Source of the DNA: Deltaproteobacteria bacterium
GTDB taxonomy: Bacteria; Desulfobacterota; Desulfobacteria; Desulfobacterales; B30-G6
DNA: 6,040 bases
Direction: 5' to 3'
NCBI GenBank assembly: GCA_019313725.1
Contig: JAFDAT010000221.1
Coordinates: 1-6,040, forward strand
Shown here: positions 1 through 5,788 of the stretch, in pieces
Numbering within the stretch: position 1 is the stretch's first letter
Layout of the letters: each line of letters starts with the position of its first letter
Notes under the pieces: generated by a model
Databases searched by the model: none
Told to the model about the DNA's origin: nothing
What the model saw: only the letters and a program-made list of their open reading frames with translations
Translations under genes and position numbers: made by a program

Positions 1-49
1 AGACAAGCCAAGGCGGGCAGATTTTTATACCGGACAGCTATGGTACTTT

Positions 50-56
50 AGGGGGG
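50..56 (+). promoter_or_regulatory. Ribosome binding site of the transketolase gene
   Basis: AGGGGGG sits just before the ATG at 60, with the AGG core seven bases upstream. It supports this start, which matters because the reading frame continues open to the left edge of the window without an ATG, GTG or TTG. A weaker point is that the run of G is not a perfect anti-Shine-Dalgarno match. Confidence 0.5.
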
Positions 57-59
57 CAA

Positions 60-1955
60 ATGAAATTTCCAATCGATCTGGATGAATTCAAAACAGTACG
101 GTTTTCCCTATCTCAAAGCAAACTCACGGATGAGCAGGCAACGCAGTTGCGGACCAACATACAGGTGGTTCGCGACAGCATTGTTTTTTTTACCGCTTAT
201 GCCAACACCAAGGGCCTGGGCGGCCATACGGGCGGTGCCTATGACATCGTACCAGAGCTTCTTATCATCGATGGTTTCATGAAAGGAAGTGATTCGGTTT
301 ATCCCGTCTATTTCGACGAAGCCGGACATCGGGTTGCCATCCAGTACATGATGGCTGTGCTCAACGGCTTTAAACCCGACGAATCGTTGTTGCATTATCG
401 CGAATACGGCAGCGGTCTTTACGGTCATCCTGAAAGGGCGGATGAACAGGGTGTTTTTTTCAGTTCCGGCCGTCTGGGGCACTTGTGGAGCCATGTCAAC
501 GGTGTAGCGGCGGCCAATCCGGACAAGATCGTGGTCATGTTCGGCAGTGACGGGTCACAGCAGGAAGGCGGTGATGCGGAAGCGGCCCGGTATGCCGTAG
601 CCCAGCAGCTCAACGTCAAGCTGCTGATCGACGACAACGATGTGACCATCGCCGGACATCCGAGCGATTATTTGAAGGGGTTTACCGTGGAGGGCACGCT
701 CAAAGGGCACAGCCTGCGGGTGGATACCGGCGATGGCGAGAACCTGGCGGCATTGTATGCACGGATCCGGAAAGCCATGGTCACCGACGGACCGGTGGCC
801 CTGGTCAACAAACGTAAAATGGCTGTGGGGGTCCCGGGCATCGAAGGACTGCCCAAGGGCCACGATGTCATCCCCGTTGCGTTTGCCATTGCCTACCTGA
901 AGGAAAAGGGACGGCAGGAGGCGGTGGACCTCCTTGAATCATCCACCAAGCAGACCGCCACCGCTGCATACCTGGGCAGCACTACGGACAAGGCCAAAAA
1001 CCGGGATAATTTCGGTAAGATCGTATGCGAAATAATTGAAAAGATGCCGGACCGGAAGGATCGGGTGCTGGTGGTGGATTCCGATCTTGAGGGTTCCTGC
1101 GGGCTGCATCACATCCGCAAGACCTTTCCCGAGGTTTACGTGAGCGCCGGTATCATGGAACGCAACAATTTTTCCGTGGCCGCCGGTTTCGGTGCGGAAC
1201 AGGGAAAACAGGGCATATTCGGGACCTTTTCCGCGTTCCTGGAAATGGTGGTTTCTGAAATTACCATGGCCCGTCTCAACCGGTCCAATGTACTGGCCCA
1301 TTTTTCCCACGCCGGTGTGGACGACATGGCGGACAATACCTGCCATTTCGGCATCAACAATTTTTTTGCTGACAACGGCCTGCCGGAAAACGACAACACC
1401 CGTTTGTACTATCCTGCGGATGGCAATCAACTGCGGGCGGTTCTCGAGACCGTTTTCAACGACGAGGGCCTGCGGTTCCTGTTTTCCACCCGGTCCGCCA
1501 CCCCGTTCATACTTGCTGAAGATGGTTCGGCCTGTTTTGGCGGTGGCTATACCTTCACTCCCGGAAAGGACGAGGTGGTCCGGGAAGGGAATCAGGGATA
1601 TATCGTTTCTTACGGGGAGATGCTGTACCGCTGTCTGGATGTGGTGGAACGCCTCAAGGCAGATGGGGTCAGTGTGGGGCTGATCAACAAGCCGACCCTC
1701 AATGTGGCAGATGAAGCCATGCTGGAAAAGCTGGCCGGCGATGGATTCGTTCTGGTGGTGGAAACCCAGAACATCACGTCCGGACTCGGTGTGCGGTTCG
1801 GTACCTGGCTGCTGGAAAGAGGATTTTCCGGACGCTATGGCCGTATGGGAACTTCCAAAGAAGGTCACGGCGGCTTGAGTGAACAGATCCCTTATCAGGG
1901 TCTGGGAGGGGATGATATCCGAGAAAAGATCATGGAATTGCTGGCCGGGAAGTGA
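60..1955 (+). CDS. tkt: Transketolase, single-polypeptide divergent form
   Basis: A 631-residue TPP-dependent transketolase, close to the usual 620-680 aa, expected to move a two-carbon ketol unit between sugar phosphates in the cytoplasm. Visible in order: GGHTGG with His56 (E. coli TktA His26 equivalent), GH at 89-90 (His66), GHPE with His123 (His100), the TPP/Mg motif GSDG at 162-165 followed 29 residues after Asp164 by Asn193, catalytic Glu367 in GIMERN (Glu411), then His417, Asp425 and His429 with the same spacing as TktA His461, Asp469 and His473, and Arg478 (Arg520). These pairings are hand alignment. The sugar-phosphate-binding set looks intact, so an active enzyme is likely. Motif wording is unusual for the family (GHTGGAYD for GHPGAPMG; DDMADNTCH for GLGEDGPTH), suggesting a separate branch. 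The ATG at 60 follows a purine-rich AGGGGGG. The frame is open upstream to the window edge, but has no ATG, GTG or TTG there. Confidence 0.93.
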   Translation: MKFPIDLDEFKTVRFSLSQSKLTDEQATQLRTNIQVVRDSIVFFTAYANTKGLGGHTGGAYDIVPELLIIDGFMKGSDSVYPVYFDEAGHRVAIQYMMAVLNGFKPDESLLHYREYGSGLYGHPERADEQGVFFSSGRLGHLWSHVNGVAAANPDKIVVMFGSDGSQQEGGDAEAARYAVAQQLNVKLLIDDNDVTIAGHPSDYLKGFTVEGTLKGHSLRVDTGDGENLAALYARIRKAMVTDGPVALVNKRKMAVGVPGIEGLPKGHDVIPVAFAIAYLKEKGRQEAVDLLESSTKQTATAAYLGSTTDKAKNRDNFGKIVCEIIEKMPDRKDRVLVVDSDLEGSCGLHHIRKTFPEVYVSAGIMERNNFSVAAGFGAEQGKQGIFGTFSAFLEMVVSEITMARLNRSNVLAHFSHAGVDDMADNTCHFGINNFFADNGLPENDNTRLYYPADGNQLRAVLETVFNDEGLRFLFSTRSATPFILAEDGSACFGGGYTFTPGKDEVVREGNQGYIVSYGEMLYRCLDVVERLKADGVSVGLINKPTLNVADEAMLEKLAGDGFVLVVETQNITSGLGVRFGTWLLERGFSGRYGRMGTSKEGHGGLSEQIPYQGLGGDDIREKIMELLAGK

Positions 1956-1967
1956 GCCGGGATGTAC

Positions 1968-1992
1968 GATCAGCGACGACATTCCGCTGATC
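1968..1992 (+). other. 8-bp hairpin just after the transketolase stop
   Basis: GATCAGCG (1968-1975) and CGCTGATC (1985-1992) are perfect inverted repeats around a 9-nt loop, starting 12 nt after the transketolase stop codon. No T-run follows, so it does not look like a canonical Rho-independent terminator. A role in mRNA 3'-end stability or partial polarity is an inference from its position. Confidence 0.55.
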
Positions 1993-2005
1993 TAAGAGGA
2001 AACCT

Positions 2006-2041
2006 ATGGGAATCCCTAAAAAACAGGAAAGGAGGGCATAG
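2006..2041 (+). other. Possible 11-codon leader mini-ORF
   Basis: ATG at 2006 opens an 11-codon frame (MGIPKKQERRA) ending in TAG at 2039-2041. AGAGGA at 1995-2000 lies five bases upstream, a reasonable Shine-Dalgarno spacing. The peptide is rich in Lys and Arg. It lies in the long gap upstream of the transaldolase gene and could be a leader peptide, but an ORF this short can easily arise by chance and no attenuator structure follows it. Confidence 0.15.
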
Positions 2042-2060
2042 CGTACGGCAGGTAAAGCCA

Positions 2061-2107
2061 ACGTAATAATTTAACCCTATACTACAGACGTATTAACCTA
2101 ACCCCAC
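2061..2107 (+). repeat. Two imperfect 20-nt direct repeats upstream of the transaldolase gene
   Basis: 2061-2080 and 2088-2107 match at 15 of 20 positions without gaps, 27 bases start to start. Both begin ACGTA and share TAACCC near the end; most differences are T/C changes. They sit 32-78 nt upstream of the transaldolase ATG, a position suitable for a regulator. The spacing of about 2.5 helical turns puts them on opposite faces of the DNA. Chance similarity in AT-rich DNA is possible. Confidence 0.35.
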
Positions 2108-2138
2108 ATATTAAAAAATTGATTTAAGGAGAAAACCG

Positions 2139-3329
2139 ATGGAAAAGAAAAACCTGCTTGAAAAACTGGTCGAAGTCAGCCCCGGAATGGAGATCTGGTG
2201 GGATTCGTCTCCGGTGATTTATAACAACTGGTGCCGCAAAGTGTTAGACAAGGCGGCTCCTGAAAACCGGGAGATCATACAGGGCCAGTTCGATCGTATG
2301 TATAGCGAAAGCTCTCCGGAAACCCAGTTGTTCCGTGGTGTCACCACCAATCCCCCACTTTCGCTGCAGGCGATTCAGGATGATCCCCCCTACTGGGAAG
2401 GCGTGGCCAAAACCATTGTTGCCGAAAACCCCGGCATTGATACGGAATCCCTGTTCTGGAGTCTCTATCGGCAGGTCGTGAAGCGCGGGTCGGACATGTA
2501 TCTGCCCCTGTTCGAAAAAAGCGGCTACAAGGAAGGCTATTTGTCAGGCCAGACCGATCCGAGGAGCGCGTTCGATAAGGATGCCATGATGAAGCAGGCC
2601 CTGGATATCGCCGCCATCAATCCCAACGTCATGATCAAAGTGCCCGGAACCAAAGAGGGATACGAGGTGATCGAAGAACTGACTGCCCGGGGCATCGCTA
2701 CCAACAATACCCTGACCTTCATACTTCCCCAGCTAGTGGACTGCGCTGAATCCGTGAAAAGAGGGTTGCAGACTGCCCAAAAAAACGGCGTGGACCTGAG
2801 CAAATGGCGTTCGGTGATCACCCACATGGAATCCCGCTACGGAGACCTGGGCGGTTTGCGGGACGCGGCTGCGAAAGAGGGGATCGAACTGACCGAAGGG
2901 GATGTCCGGCTGGCCGAACTGGCCATTTTCAAAAAGGCGTATAAATATCTCGAAGACAACAATCTGCCCAGCAAGATGCTGTCGTGTTCCCTGCGGTTTG
3001 GTCCCACGGTGGAAGGTAAAACCCGCATCTGGCACCTGGAGGAAAAAACCGGTGCAGCAGTGGTGATGACCTGCCCGCCCTCCTTCATCGACCAGGTGAT
3101 GAATTTCGAAAATGAAAAGGATATCGTTTTCGAGGCAGACCGCATCCACGCGGAGACCCCCAAAGATGTGCTGGACAAGCTCATGCGCATTCCCTATTTC
3201 GAGAGGGCCTATGCAGTGGACGGTTACACCCGGGATGAGTACAACACTCATCCGGCCCTGCAGCGGACCGCAGCGCAGTTTTCCAAGGCAACCGAAGAGA
3301 TGGTCGCCTTTGCCGCCAATTGTCTTTAA
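2139..3329 (+). CDS. tal: Transaldolase-family class I aldolase (Glu-to-Gln active site)
   Basis: A 396-residue cytoplasmic TIM-barrel enzyme of the transaldolase family, longer than the roughly 317 aa of E. coli TalB and closer to the long actinobacterial/plant type. Motifs in order: WWDSS with Asp22 (TalB Asp17), VTTNPPL with Asn71 (Asn35), GQTDPR at 137-142, Schiff-base Lys167 in MIKVPGT (Lys132), NNTLTF with Asn189 and Thr191 (Asn154, Thr156), ESR with Arg233 (Arg181), and SLR with Ser284 and Arg286 (the phosphate-binding Ser226 and Arg228). Equivalences are hand-made. The odd points are Gln138, where transaldolases have the acid-base Glu96, and Met230, where TalB has Phe178. Gln at the first position is typical of fructose-6-phosphate aldolase, so the activity could be aldol cleavage rather than dihydroxyacetone transfer. 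AAGGAG at 2126-2131 lies 7 nt before the ATG. Its 183-nt upstream gap may allow separate control from the transketolase gene. Confidence 0.9.
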   Translation: MEKKNLLEKLVEVSPGMEIWWDSSPVIYNNWCRKVLDKAAPENREIIQGQFDRMYSESSPETQLFRGVTTNPPLSLQAIQDDPPYWEGVAKTIVAENPGIDTESLFWSLYRQVVKRGSDMYLPLFEKSGYKEGYLSGQTDPRSAFDKDAMMKQALDIAAINPNVMIKVPGTKEGYEVIEELTARGIATNNTLTFILPQLVDCAESVKRGLQTAQKNGVDLSKWRSVITHMESRYGDLGGLRDAAAKEGIELTEGDVRLAELAIFKKAYKYLEDNNLPSKMLSCSLRFGPTVEGKTRIWHLEEKTGAAVVMTCPPSFIDQVMNFENEKDIVFEADRIHAETPKDVLDKLMRIPYFERAYAVDGYTRDEYNTHPALQRTAAQFSKATEEMVAFAANCL

Positions 3330-3374
3330 ACTGAAATGCAGTCATTACAGGCACTCTAACAACAGGAGGTTATC

Positions 3375-4487
3375 ATGAAAATCGGCGTGTTGAAAGAAAT
3401 CAAGACAAAGGAAAACAGGGTTGCCATGACACCGGCAGGCGTAGAACAGATGGTTGCGCGAGGTCATTCAGTCACGGTAGAAACCACGGCCGGGGAAGGG
3501 TCCGGTTTCTCGGATGAAGCCTATGTCAACGCCGGGGCGGCCATTGCCGATTCACCCCAGGCCATCTACAGTTCGTGTGAAATGGTGATGAAGGTAAAAG
3601 AACCCCTGCCGGTGGAATACGATCTGATCCGCGCGGGACAAGTACTTTTCACCTATTTTCACTTCGCAGCCAATGAAGAATTGACCCGGGCCATCATAGA
3701 CAGCAAATGCATTGCCATTGCCTATGAGACCGTTGAAAAAAAGGACGGCTCGTTGCCGCTGCTGACGCCTATGAGTGAAGTGGCCGGCCGCATGGCCATC
3801 CAGGAAGGCGCTAAATACCTGGAGAAGACCTACGGCGGCAAGGGCGTGCTGCTCAGTGGTGTTCCCGGAGTGAATTCAGGCACCGTGGTGGTGATCGGTG
3901 GCGGCATTGTCGGAACCAACGCGGCCAAGATGGCCTGCGGCATGGGTGCCAAAGTTTACCTTCTGGATACTAACCTCGAACGGCTGCGGTATCTTTCCGA
4001 TGTGATGCCCAAAAACTGTTTTCCCATTGCCGCCAACCCGGCCATGCTGCGAAGCCTGCTGGCGGAAGCCGATCTTGTGATAGGGGCGGTGCTGATCCCC
4101 GGGGCTATGGCACCCAAACTGATCACCAGGGAAATGCTCTCCGGCATGAAGAAGGGCTCGGTGATCGTGGACGTGGCCATCGATCAGGGCGGGTGTGTCG
4201 AGACCGCCAAAGCTACCACCCATGACGATCCCATCTACGAAGTTGACGGCATCATTCACTACTGTGTGGCCAACATGCCCGGTGCGGTTTCCATGACTTC
4301 CACCATAGCGCTGACCAATGCGACACTGCCCTATGCGCTGTTACTGGCGGATAAGGGATATAAAACGGCGGTGATGGAGCATGCGGACCTGGCCAAGGGG
4401 ATTAACATCATCGACGGCAAGGTAACCTACAAGGGGGTCGCCGAGGCATTTGACATGGACTACAGCCCTCTGGACTCAGTACTGTAA
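3375..4487 (+). CDS. ald: Alanine dehydrogenase
   Basis: Catalyses L-alanine + NAD+ + water to pyruvate + ammonium + NADH, reversibly, in the cytoplasm. The 370-residue length is typical. It opens with the family signature MKIGVLKEIK. Substrate and catalytic residues fall at the same numbers as in Mycobacterium tuberculosis Ald: Arg15, Lys75 (KVKEP), His96 (YFHFA) and Asp270 (DVAIDQGG). The Rossmann motif GGGIVG is at 175-180, with Asp198 (LLDTN) positioned to bind the NAD ribose, which favours NAD over NADP. Asn300-Met301 (ANMPGAV) is also conserved. AGGAGGT at 3364-3370 precedes the ATG, and the gene starts 45 nt after the transaldolase stop, so the two are probably co-transcribed. Next to an aminotransferase, it most likely regenerates pyruvate from alanine formed by transamination, as Ald does with taurine-pyruvate aminotransferase in anaerobic taurine degraders. 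Nothing in it looks degraded. Confidence 0.96.
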   Translation: MKIGVLKEIKTKENRVAMTPAGVEQMVARGHSVTVETTAGEGSGFSDEAYVNAGAAIADSPQAIYSSCEMVMKVKEPLPVEYDLIRAGQVLFTYFHFAANEELTRAIIDSKCIAIAYETVEKKDGSLPLLTPMSEVAGRMAIQEGAKYLEKTYGGKGVLLSGVPGVNSGTVVVIGGGIVGTNAAKMACGMGAKVYLLDTNLERLRYLSDVMPKNCFPIAANPAMLRSLLAEADLVIGAVLIPGAMAPKLITREMLSGMKKGSVIVDVAIDQGGCVETAKATTHDDPIYEVDGIIHYCVANMPGAVSMTSTIALTNATLPYALLLADKGYKTAVMEHADLAKGINIIDGKVTYKGVAEAFDMDYSPLDSVL

Positions 4488-4489
4488 TG

Positions 4490-4531
4490 ATGAAAAAAAT
4501 ATTTGATGCAATTGAACCAACCAAATCATAA
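4490..4531 (+). other. Possible 13-codon mini-ORF between ald and the aminotransferase gene
   Basis: ATG at 4490, two bases after the ald stop, opens a 13-codon frame (MKKIFDAIEPTKS) ending in TAA at 4529-4531. It would need translational coupling to ald, because no Shine-Dalgarno sequence precedes it. It may be chance in an A-rich spacer. The rest of this 71-nt gap holds only the aminotransferase ribosome binding site AGGAG at 4548-4552. Confidence 0.12.
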
Positions 4532-4558
4532 ATTAAGTTAACAATATAGGAGAAAAAA

Positions 4559-5647
4559 ATGACGAAAGCACTCAAAGACTGGTTTGTCCCCTGGTTGTAC
4601 ACCGCCAGGGAATACAATGTGGGCATTTTAGATCAGGCAATGGATAACCCGCAAAATGCTCGCCTGATGCTCAATGAAAACCCCATTCCCCCCTCGGAAA
4701 AGGTCATCGAAGGAGTCGCACGCGCCCTTCGGTCAGGCAACTGGTATCCAGATAGTTTTTTACAGCTGAGAACCAAAATTGGTAAGATGTATGGCCTGGG
4801 CCCGGATAATGTGACCCTGTGCAATGGTTCTTCGGATACCATCGACACCATGATGCGCGTGTTTTTGCAGCCCCAAGATGAGTTTATCCTGTCCAGTCCA
4901 ACCTTTGAGCTATTCCTGACCCGAGCCGAGCTGTGCAATGCTAAGGTTGTTCAGATTCCGGTGAGAGAAGATGATCTGCAGTACGACGTGGATGGTATGC
5001 TGAATGCTATCAATGACCGGACGAAATTGATGCTGATCATCAACCCCAATAACCCCACCGGGGTCTTCATCGAAGATAAAGACCTCATTCGGTTTTGTGA
5101 AACGGGGATCCCCCTTTGCGTGGATGAAGCCTACCTGGATTACAATCCGGACCGACCGTCAAAAGTATCCCTCATCGAAAAATATCCCCACGTATTTTTA
5201 TCGGTGACATTTTCCAAGGCATACGGGTTTGCCGGTGTCCGGTTCGGATTTGTGTTGGGTTCCGAAGAGATGATCGCCGCCTTCAACCGCATGTTTCTGC
5301 CCTGGAACGTAAGCCGGATGTCTGCGGCGGCTGCCGAAGCCATCATCGACAACCCGGGTGAAGTCGAGGCAAAGGTGGAGCATAACAACAAGTGGATGGC
5401 CATCTTTTCGGATGAATTGAAAAAACTGGGGCTGAGACCGTACCCGGCCAACGGTAATTATATGTTGATTGATGGGACCATGACGGGTAAAACGACGGCC
5501 GAGATTTTAAAAGCCGCCCTGGATGAGAATATTTATCTGAAAAAAATCGGTGAAATTCATGGGAAAAACGGCTTTTTCCGTGTCACGCCGGGCAAGGATG
5601 AAGAAAATGAACGCTTCCTGTCCTTTATTCGCAGTTATTTCGGCTGA
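4559..5647 (+). CDS. HisC-like PLP-dependent aminotransferase
   Basis: A 362-residue fold-type I aminotransferase of the histidinol-phosphate aminotransferase (HisC) group, normal in length. Seen in order: LNENP (38-42), YP at 63-64 (HisC Tyr55, reaching the partner subunit's cofactor), NGSSD (89-93), NPNNPTG (162-168), DEAY with Asp189 and Tyr192, FSK with the PLP lysine Lys220 (E. coli HisC Lys214), Arg228 (Arg222), and FRVTPG with Arg341 (Arg335, which binds the substrate's acidic group). Where E. coli HisC has PTYGMY, this protein has PTFELF, so Phe116 replaces the ring-stacking Tyr110. No other histidine gene is present, and alanine dehydrogenase lies just upstream, so a catabolic or specialised transaminase using pyruvate as acceptor seems more likely than histidine synthesis. 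The related threonine-phosphate decarboxylase CobD is an alternative, but LNENP is HisC-like. AGGAG at 4548-4552 lies 6 nt before the ATG, and the gap to ald is 71 nt. Confidence 0.88.
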   Translation: MTKALKDWFVPWLYTAREYNVGILDQAMDNPQNARLMLNENPIPPSEKVIEGVARALRSGNWYPDSFLQLRTKIGKMYGLGPDNVTLCNGSSDTIDTMMRVFLQPQDEFILSSPTFELFLTRAELCNAKVVQIPVREDDLQYDVDGMLNAINDRTKLMLIINPNNPTGVFIEDKDLIRFCETGIPLCVDEAYLDYNPDRPSKVSLIEKYPHVFLSVTFSKAYGFAGVRFGFVLGSEEMIAAFNRMFLPWNVSRMSAAAAEAIIDNPGEVEAKVEHNNKWMAIFSDELKKLGLRPYPANGNYMLIDGTMTGKTTAEILKAALDENIYLKKIGEIHGKNGFFRVTPGKDEENERFLSFIRSYFG

Positions 5648-5720
5648 AACGGACCTGTTTTAAATTCAAGCAAGCGGAGAAAAAAAGAACCTAATCTACG
5701 GCAAGAGCTGTATAGCAGTC

Positions 5721-5758
5721 GGGTAACGCGGGGTGATGATGTTGCACCCCGCAGACCC
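5721..5758 (+). promoter_or_regulatory. Strong GC-rich hairpin upstream of the MttB-family gene
   Basis: GCGGGGTG (5728-5735) pairs perfectly with CACCCCGC (5745-5752) around a 9-nt loop. An outer helix of GGGT (5721-5724) with ACCC (5755-5758) is separated by a small asymmetric internal loop (3 and 2 nt). The sequence after it is AT-rich (ATAAAATAATATTAAATTTT) without an immediate T-run, so it is not a classic terminator. It ends 30 nt before the MttB-family ATG. Attenuation, an mRNA-processing boundary or 3'-end protection of the upstream message are all possible. No cobalamin-riboswitch B12 box was seen. The rest of the 141-nt gap (5648-5788) shows only the downstream ribosome binding site. 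Confidence 0.6.
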
Positions 5759-5778
5759 ATAAAATAATATTAAATTTT

Positions 5779-5785
5779 GAGGTGA
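5779..5785 (+). promoter_or_regulatory. Ribosome binding site of the MttB-family gene
   Basis: GAGGTGA lies 3 nt before the ATG at 5789, with the GAGG core six bases away. It matches the anti-Shine-Dalgarno sequence well and fixes the start of the truncated gene, with the family-like N-terminal helix following in frame. Confidence 0.7.
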
Positions 5786-5788
5786 CAT

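Noticed and set aside
1192..1683. Plus-strand 163-codon frame inside the transketolase gene
   Set aside because: It is an out-of-frame reading of the catalytic half of the transketolase, rich in Pro, Trp and Arg in the way frame-shifted coding DNA is.
939..1982. Long minus-strand open frame of 347 codons opposite the transketolase gene
   Set aside because: It lies almost wholly over a well-supported gene, resembles no family I recognise, and its composition is what the complement of GC-rich coding DNA produces.
1968..1992. Rho-independent terminator after the transketolase gene
   Set aside because: The stem is real, but no run of T follows it.
2047..2060. Possible sigma-54 promoter (GG...GC) before the transaldolase gene
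   Set aside because: The GG and GC doublets are 8 bases apart rather than the required 10.
3112..3378. Plus-strand 88-codon frame over the transaldolase 3' end and the ald start
   Set aside because: It is a shifted frame of the transaldolase gene with no ribosome binding site and an atypical composition.
5742..5770. Possible sigma-70 promoter TTGCAC, 17 bp, TAATAT
   Set aside because: Each box is a weak match, the -35 falls inside the hairpin arm, and AT-rich spacers give such matches by chance.
5648..5788. Cobalamin riboswitch upstream of the MttB-family gene
   Set aside because: The spacer is too short, no B12-box-like sequence was found, and only one simple hairpin is present.
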